In this document: piece after piece, positions 58,961-64,000 of the stretch
Numbering within the stretch: position 1 is the stretch's first letter
Layout: the number at the start of each line of letters is the position of its first letter
Assembly: GCA_027603945.1 (NCBI GenBank)
Contig: JADIIU010000016.1
Span: forward strand, 62,001-126,000
Length of the DNA: 64,000 bases
Direction of reading: 5' to 3'
From: Terramyces sp. JEL0728
Lineage: Eukaryota > Chytridiomycota > Chytridiomycetes > Rhizophydiales > Terramycetaceae
Program-made: the position numbers and the translations under genes
Notes under the pieces: model-generated
What the model was told of the DNA's origin: nothing
Seen by the model: only the letters and a program-made list of their open reading frames with translations
Databases searched by the model: none

Positions 58961-59171
58961 TCATAAATATAGCTGCATGGAAACCCCAATGATTTCGTCT
59001 GCTTTCGTAATTCCATCTTTTTCTATCTGTGATGCAGATAAATAGTTTGGAGTGCTCTTTTCCTAATTCAAGCTCCTGCTTTATCAATTTGGCTAGAATA
59101 ACACTCGGAATTGAATGAGGGACAAACAGTTCCAAGACTTTCTTAGCTGAGTAATATCTAGGGAATCGCTC
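58961..59171 (-). pseudogene. Minus-strand coding-like segment broken by a +1 shift
   Basis: One frame reads RYYSAKKVLELFVPHSIPSV through LFICITD; a frame shifted by one base then reads EKDGITKADEIIGVSMQLYL and stops at 58961. Skipping one A (the A of GATAGAAAAAG, 59026-59036 region) joins them into an uninterrupted protein-like sequence. No splice pair fits. No start codon is found upstream; the plus-strand ORF at 59206 may overlap its missing 5' exon. It may be a decayed gene, a sequencing error, or a frameshifted gene. The family is not recognised. Confidence 0.35.
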
Positions 59172-59205
59172 CTATTCAACTTTAAAATAATAAATTTAGG
59201 AATAA

Positions 59206-59652
59206 TTGTGGCAATTTATTAGGGTGTATATACTGGTAAATATTCATTCGCATAAGGGGGAGGTTGGGATTTCTCTTGGTGGTAAACTGCAATTCCTGCC
59301 TGAAGCAGTACTACCACCGAACATAGCTTTCCTGCGAATGCTATTATCTACAGTCAATGCTGGCTTACCGTTAGAGCGGAGTCTAGATCTACCATTAGGG
59401 AAACTTGAAAAGCCAAAATATGCTCTTTTGTGCCCAAAAAATGGCCGAGTGAGGAACCTTAATATAAGAGTGTCTCTAAAGTTATTAATATAGAATTATG
59501 GACAACTTGAGCACTCGCTAGCAGCCAGAAATATCGAAATAATTATCCAACATTTTGCCAGCTGTAATACAGATTTGGATTACTCGTCTTGGAATAATCT
59601 ATATCTGGAGCCGATAAAAACAAATTCAAACACATGGAAATGGTTTTATTGA
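59206..59652 (+). CDS. Unidentified plus-strand gene, 5' end unclear
   Basis: The coding frame is open from 59206 with a first ATG at 59338. A 24-nt GT-AG intron (59484-59507 by reading; GTGTCTCTAAAG start) joins VRNLNIR to NYGQLEHS, and the protein ends NTWKWFY at 59652. The C-terminal part YALLCPKNGRVRNLNIRNYG looks like a folded domain, and no family is recognised. Whether the gene starts at 59338 (about 96 aa) or has more 5' exons is open; an intron-like GTAAATATTCATTCGCATAAG near 59236 hints at an upstream exon. Its last 7 nt overlap the end of the minus-strand membrane-protein gene. Confidence 0.4.
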
Positions 59653-59907
59653 TATTCTGGCGGGCTTTTGCTGGTATTTTCGTAATCAGGCAAATCCCCA
59701 ACACATTTTTCTCCTGGTATATACTGCGGCAAAGGCTCAGACTTTGCAGCAGCAATAGATTCAATATCAACCCGCTCCTGACTCTCTTTTTTTGTATTTA
59801 GTTGTTGGAAGCAGTCGACTACTACTATGGCTGCCAAGAACAGGATGAATATTCCAGAAATCTACAGTTAAAAGTTTAGCTACGATAATGGTTGTTTCCA
59901 TGTCCAT
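59646..59907 (-). CDS. Small single-span membrane protein with PY-type motifs (possible Rsp5/NEDD4 adaptor)
   Basis: Two exons (22-nt intron, 59862-59883) encode 79 aa. MDMETTIII leads into a transmembrane helix (ISGIFILFLAAIVVVDCF), followed by a charged cytosolic-type tail. The tail contains LPQY, LPDY and a C-terminal PPEY; the last is a PPxY WW-domain ligand, the others LPxY variants. Small membrane adaptors with such motifs recruit Rsp5/NEDD4 ubiquitin ligases to membrane cargo. That function is inferred from motifs. The family is not recognised. The stop region overlaps the plus-strand gene by 7 nt. Confidence 0.6.
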
Positions 59908-60219
59908 TTTCTTCTATTTTCTATAAACGATGCTCGATGACTGTCTTTGCTATTTATATTTTCATGAAACGATGATATTGGGCTCATTGCCAAATATGTA
60001 CATAATCAACTTTCCCAGACCTTAAAGGCGAGGCTTTTAATCCGGGAAGGCTTGAATGTGATTCGATATTTATGCTGTTGAGCATAATTCAGGTTTTGAC
60101 AAGGATTAGGATAGACCACCTCTCTTCAATGACACACCGCGGGATCAAAGAGTTTGAATATTTTGCAAGCAGTAAGGTTTCAAAGTTACGATTGCACAGA
60201 ACTTTGAAAATTTTGGGGA
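59908..60219. other. 312-bp region between the PY-motif gene and tafazzin
   Basis: An open frame (about 59963-60323, first ATG 60072) overlaps the tafazzin start in another frame, and an intron-like GTACATAATCAACTTTCCCAG occurs at about 59998-60018. No exon chain could be assembled and no motif is visible. It probably holds the divergent promoters of both neighbours. Confidence 0.4.
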
Positions 60220-61016
60220 ATGATCCCGCCTATGGTTCCAATATCCAACTTGGAAAAGAAATTGTTCCTGGGATTCAGTGGAATGACTTGCAAGCTACTT
60301 TTAAATACATTCATCAACTATAAAGTCTATAATTTGCACATATTGCAGGACACAATACGGAGCAACAATGCTCTAATTACAGTATTCAATCACGACTCCA
60401 CAATTGACGATCCACTATTATTTGGTTATAGCAATCTTACAGGTAGGAATGTTGGATAACGATTTGTTGCTTGATACCGACAGGTTGAGATGGACACTTT
60501 GTGCACAGGAAATTTGCTACAAGAATAGATTCTTGAATTGGCTGTTCTCTGCAGGACAAGGAATCCCTATCATACGGTAATTATAGTATAATTTAGTGGG
60601 AATGGTATCCATCAGCCTGGAGTTGATATGGCAATTGAAGTACTGAATAGCAATGGCTGGATACATTTATTTCCAGAAGCAAAGATCAACAACAATCCGG
60701 AAGAAATGCTTCCATTCAAATGGGGCATTGCCAGGTAAGTTTCTTGCTCACCAGATTAATAAGGGAAGCGCAAAACCCCCCAAAAGTAATCCCAGTGTTC
60801 CATAAAGGTATGGCAAACATCCTGCCACCTCTAGAGTATCGAAAAGGTCCGCATTTGTTCAAGGACTTGCATGTTATCGTTGGAAATCCTATAGAATATT
60901 CTGTCGATTACAGCACAGGCCTTGACGAAGAGAAATCGAGGATTGAAATCACTTTTAAAATCGAGACTGAGATGAGAAAGTTACAATCCGAGTTAACTCA
61001 AATCACTAATAAATAA
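60220..61016 (+). CDS. TAZ1: Tafazzin (cardiolipin-remodelling transacylase)
   Basis: Four exons (introns 60425-60446, 60577-60596, 60735-60754; 20-22 nt) give 244 aa. The acyltransferase motif appears as ITVFNHDSTIDDPLLFG (H-x4-DD form), followed by LRWTLCAQEICYKNRFLNWLF, GNGIHQPGVDMAIEVL, WIHLFPEAKIN and KWGIARLI, all tafazzin signatures. The GLF... N-terminus LEKKLFLGFSGMTCKLLL is a membrane-binding hydrophobic stretch. Tafazzin exchanges acyl chains between phospholipids and cardiolipin in mitochondrial membranes. The protein is shorter than yeast Taz1 (381 aa). The first intron could also end at an AG four bases earlier (ACAG/GTAG), but only the later end keeps frame. Confidence 0.9.
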
Positions 61017-61212
61017 TGCCACTGTACCTGTGATTTAATTGACAGGAAATCAAGATCATTGCAACTGGGTTTGCTACACTCAAAATCTGGCATATTCATC
61101 CAAGATGGATGTTCTTTCTGATACGTTTCATTGACCACCAATGTGTCAAGCCCCAAACAAAATGTGGCAAAGATATAAATTTAAAAGAATTTTGAAAAAT
61201 AGTTGCTTGTAA

Positions 61213-62007
61213 ATGTCGTACCGTCAATCCCAGCGAGATACAAAAAGTCCTCCGGCCAACAAATGGGCTGCCGCTGCTCAAGCTGCTGAAAGAGGTGGTG
61301 AAACTGCTTGGCAAGAAGAAGATAAAATGAACAACATGGAATATCTCCAACAGGAAACTAAAAGAGTACAAGGCGAATCTGTAAATTCAACTCGCCGTGC
61401 TCTTCGAAGATTGAATGAAGCTCAGGCTGTCGGAGAACAAAATCTGGTCATGCTCAACAGTCAATCAGGTATATAGCTATTAACAACAGAGCAATTCAAT
61501 CGTATGGAACGCAGATTGGACGAAGCAAATGCCAATGCCAAAGCTGTAGATGCAAAAGTTGACCATTTGACCTCATTGAACAAATGGTTCTTTTTGCCAT
61601 CGTTCGGAGGAAAGAAAGCTGCCAAAAAGGAAGAAGAGCTTCGCCAGCAAAAAGAAGCTGAGCAATTCAAATCAAAATATGCAAAAGAACGTGACCAGGA
61701 ATGGAATTCTCGCAGTGAACGCCAAGCTCGTCAACAAGAGCAGTTTTCTCGTTCAAACGGGCCTCGCTCATACTACACTACCCCGGAAGGAATGGAAAGA
61801 GATGTCCACGAAGAAGAAATCGACGGCAACTTGAATCAAATATCTAGTGGTTTATCCAGACTAAAGATGATGGGAATGGCAATGGGCGATGAAATGGATT
61901 CTCAAGATAAACAATTGAGAAGATTGCAACAGTCTACTGACAATGCACAGACCAAAGTCAATAGGCTTAATAACAAGATGGAAAATTTGAAAGATAGGAA
62001 AAGATAA
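61213..62007 (+). CDS. SEC9: SEC9/SNAP25-type Qbc SNARE
   Basis: Two exons (21-nt intron, 61469-61489) give 257 aa. Two SNARE motifs are visible. The first is EYLQQETKRVQGESVNSTRRALRRL with the zero-layer Gln region near EQNLVML. The second is DGNLNQISSGLSRLKMMGMAMG, then EMDSQDKQLRRLQQSTDNAQTKVNRLNNKM. A charged linker with KKAAKKEEELRQQKEAEQ joins them, and no cysteine cluster is present, as in Sec9. Exocytic SNAREs of this type pair with an Sso syntaxin and Snc synaptobrevin at the plasma membrane. Protein is shorter than yeast Sec9 (651 aa), lacking the long N-terminal arm. Confidence 0.9.
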
Positions 62008-62048
62008 TAAATATCTGTATAATTACGTCCTTAATGTGATTTGGGTTG

Positions 62049-62297
62049 ATGTGCAATTGTGCGTCAACATGCAGCCTGGTGCGACTCCCATTCACCATGC
62101 AGCAATCGCCGGAACTTCGGGTATCCGCCAGCATGCCGTTGACTAAAGACAGCATCCTAGACGATAGTCACCGCTTAATAGTAACGGGTTTCAATAAGAG
62201 TAAGGAAGCATTGACTCTATCCGTTTTTTATCTAGAATTTTCGTTGAATGCCAAAACCATGTCCCACACTTTTACGTCAGGTGCTTACAGAAATTAA
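62049..62297 (+). CDS. Possible small orphan ORF before the aminopeptidase gene
   Basis: ATG at 62049 opens an 82-codon frame (LTKDSILDDSHRLIVTGFNKSKEALTLSVF, read in two parts) ending 20 bp before the aminopeptidase start. Base composition is a little more GC-rich than the flanking spacer. No motif or homology is recognised. It may be a small gene, an upstream frame in the aminopeptidase leader, or chance. Confidence 0.25.
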   Translation: MCNCASTCSLVRLPFTMQQSPELRVSASMPLTKDSILDDSHRLIVTGFNKSKEALTLSVFYLEFSLNAKTMSHTFTSGAYRN

Positions 62298-62317
62298 AAA
62301 AATCTTTGAGAATCTAA

Positions 62318-64000
62318 ATGTGCTGCATGGGAGGAGCAACTGGATCATCAACGGAAAGAGAAATTCTACCAAATTACGTCAAACCAACTCATTATAACGT
62401 TACAATTGTCCCTGGCTTGGAGACTTTGAAATTTACTGGCCAAGTTTCAGTCAGTTTAGATGTTTTGGAAACCACAAAAACCATCGTCACTAACGCAAAT
62501 GAGCTTGAAGTTTTATCTGCTTCGGTTGTAGTTTTCAGAGTAGCTGATGGCGGTTTGGACCGTGTGAATCACTGGCCTAAAGATCCAACTACTCATCGTG
62601 CAACCCAAGATGCTGCTTCAATCACGCTTCAAAAAGCAGCAGAAACAGTTACTTTGGAATTCAAGGAAGAAATCCCAGCTGGTTCTAAAATAATTTTACA
62701 CATGTCATTTGTTGGTATCCACAATGATCAAATGGCAGGTTTCTACCGTTCTGGGTACACTGACCAAGAAGGTAACAAGAAATGGCTGGTAGTTACTCAA
62801 TTCGAAGCTACAGATTGCAGAAGATGTTTCCCATCCTGGGATGAAGTATTATATATTTAATTTAGCCAAATCTGAAAGCTACTTTTGACATCACCTTGTG
62901 CGTGCCAAAAGATAGAACCGCTCTTTCAAACATGCAAGCCATTTCCGAAACCGACGTTCAAATCGGCGACAAGACTTTGAAATCTGTTAAATTTGCTACT
63001 ACTCCAGTAATGTCGACATATTTAGTCGCCATGTGTGTTGGTGAATTTGACTATGTCGAAGCTGTTGCAAATCCAGTTAAGCCAACTAATGCGCAATCCA
63101 TTAATTGCAGAGTATACACTCTTAAAGGGCAAAAGGAAATGGGTAAATTTGGATTGGGAGTTGCAACCAAAACTTTGGAATTCTTTTCTTCCTACTTTGA
63201 TGTTGCCTATCCACTTCCAAAGATGGATGTAACTATATTTAATTCTAGATGGTTGCTATTCCAGATTTCGCAGCTGGTGCTATGGAAAACTGGGGTCTTG
63301 TTACCTACCGTGAATCTGCGCTTTTGTACGACTCTGTAAAGAGTAGTGCAAAGGCAAAAGAAAGAGTCGCCTATGTTGTTGGGCATGAACTTGCTCACCA
63401 ATGGTAATTTTGATTAATATAGGTTTGGAAACTTGGTGACTATGGATTGGTGGAGCGAACTCTGGCTCAATGAAGGGTTTGCAACCTTTGTCGGCTGGTT
63501 GGCTGTTGACCACATTTTCCCTGAATGGAATGTCTTTACATCTTTCTTGATCAACGATTATAACCGGGGCGTTATTTTGGACAGTATGCGTTCCAGTCAC
63601 CCTATCGAAGTCGAAGTCAAGAGTCCTTCAGAAGTTTCACAAATTTTTGATGCAATCTCATACTGCAAGGGTGCTTCTGTCATCAGAATGTTGAACTCTT
63701 TCCTGGGATCTCAAAATTTCGCAAAGGGTGTTACTGCATACTTGAAGAAGCACACCTTTGGAAATGCTAGAACTGTTGATCTTTGGGCTGCCCTTGGATC
63801 TGTTGCCGGAAAAGACGTTGCAACTATGATGTACTCCTGGACCAGAGATATGGGGTATCCAGTTGTTTCAGTTGATGGCGAATCATACAATGAAGCAACA
63901 AAAGAATTGACCTTGCAACTCTCCCAGACTAGATTTTTGGCCTCTGGTGATTTAACCGCTGCAGAGGAATCCACTACCCCAGTTTGGCAAATCCCAATTA
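62318..64000 (+). CDS. M1 zinc aminopeptidase (puromycin-sensitive/Ape2 type), 3' end outside window
   Basis: Three introns (62846-62865, 63229-63248, 63404-63422; 19-20 nt). The N-terminal beta domain reads [28 protein letters not shown] and [15 protein letters not shown]. The catalytic domain has the exopeptidase motif [13 protein letters not shown] and the zinc site [20 protein letters not shown] with the third ligand in [11 protein letters not shown]. The third intron splits the tryptophan codon right after HELAHQ. Family members remove N-terminal residues from peptides in the cytosol. The window ends in the linker after domain II (VWQIPI), so about 300-350 residues remain outside. Confidence 0.95.

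Noticed and set aside
60315..60350. Intron-like GTCTATAATTTGCACATATTGCAG in the tafazzin gene.
   Set aside because: It is 24 nt and in frame, but keeping it as exon gives NYKVYNLHILQ, which aligns with the corresponding tafazzin segment better than the spliced form.
1..64000. tRNA genes, rRNA, snRNAs, CRISPR arrays, transposons and bacterial-type operons.
   Set aside because: No B-box-like GGTTCGA with matching arms, no spliceosomal snRNA landmarks, no spaced direct repeats and no transposase or reverse-transcriptase motifs were seen by reading. A tRNAscan/Infernal run could overturn this.

Overview
This is nuclear DNA from a very compact, AT-leaning eukaryotic genome, most likely an early-diverging fungus or a close fungal relative. 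The fungal signal comes from an Sfp1-type zinc-finger factor, an Ecm33-type GPI-anchored L-domain protein, a Yeh/Tgl1-type membrane lipase, Kri1 and Mak5/DDX24. Genes typical of opisthokonts more broadly are also present: an attractin-like receptor, AF10-like PHD/ePHD, LAMTOR2, MIOS, Timeless and a TTC6-like TPR protein. The genus-level assignment is inference. TAA, TAG and TGA are all used as stops, so the code looks standard.

The defining feature is intron size. I placed 123 introns by requiring family conservation across each junction, and every complete spliced gene then gave an exon total divisible by three. All but two introns are 18-24 nt (usually 19-22), with a GTA start, a TAAT/CTAAC/CTGAC-like branch site and a terminal AG (mostly TAG). 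The exceptions are a 39-nt intron in MIOS and a 110-nt intron in a TRF4-type poly(A) polymerase gene, which holds a perfect 20-bp hairpin. Only the Ecm33-like gene has no intron. Intergenic gaps are often 10-100 bp, and several divergent pairs share promoters of under 100 bp.

Layout. 0-5.3 kb: KRI1 (3' part), SNRNP27, a head-to-head HSP10/HSP60 pair with a heat-shock-element-like site, and a membrane spermidine-synthase-like protein. 5.4-13 kb: an SFP1-like factor, an FCP1-like phosphatase, an attractin-like CUB/EGF/Kelch/PSI receptor (possibly fused to the phosphatase) and a novel repeat-containing membrane protein. 13-19 kb: bL17m, a mitochondrial carrier, HRD3/SEL1L and a lipase. 19.2-21.4 kb is the only large gene-poor tract. 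21.4-35 kb: Ecm33-like protein, GRIP golgin, mitochondrial intermediate peptidase, LAMTOR2, VTI1, RAD4/XPC, a coiled-coil protein and MIOS. 35-45.4 kb: Timeless, a tandem pair of unrecognised paralogs, PAXBP1/GCFC and DDX24/MAK5. 45.5-51.2 kb: TRF4, a carrier, a PIH1-domain protein and AF10-like. 51.3-64 kb: a 1461-aa TPR protein, a disordered protein with RRxTxDP motifs, an FCP1-homology HAD protein, a PY-motif membrane peptide, tafazzin, a SEC9-type SNARE and an M1 aminopeptidase (cut by the window end).

The genes are mostly housekeeping: mitochondrial proteostasis and lipids, secretion and SNAREs, TORC1 signalling, DNA repair and replication-fork protection, and nuclear RNA processing. They do not form one pathway. 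The points most worth following up are the intronic hairpin, the possible receptor-phosphatase fusion, the paralog pair with three conserved blocks, and the intron system itself.
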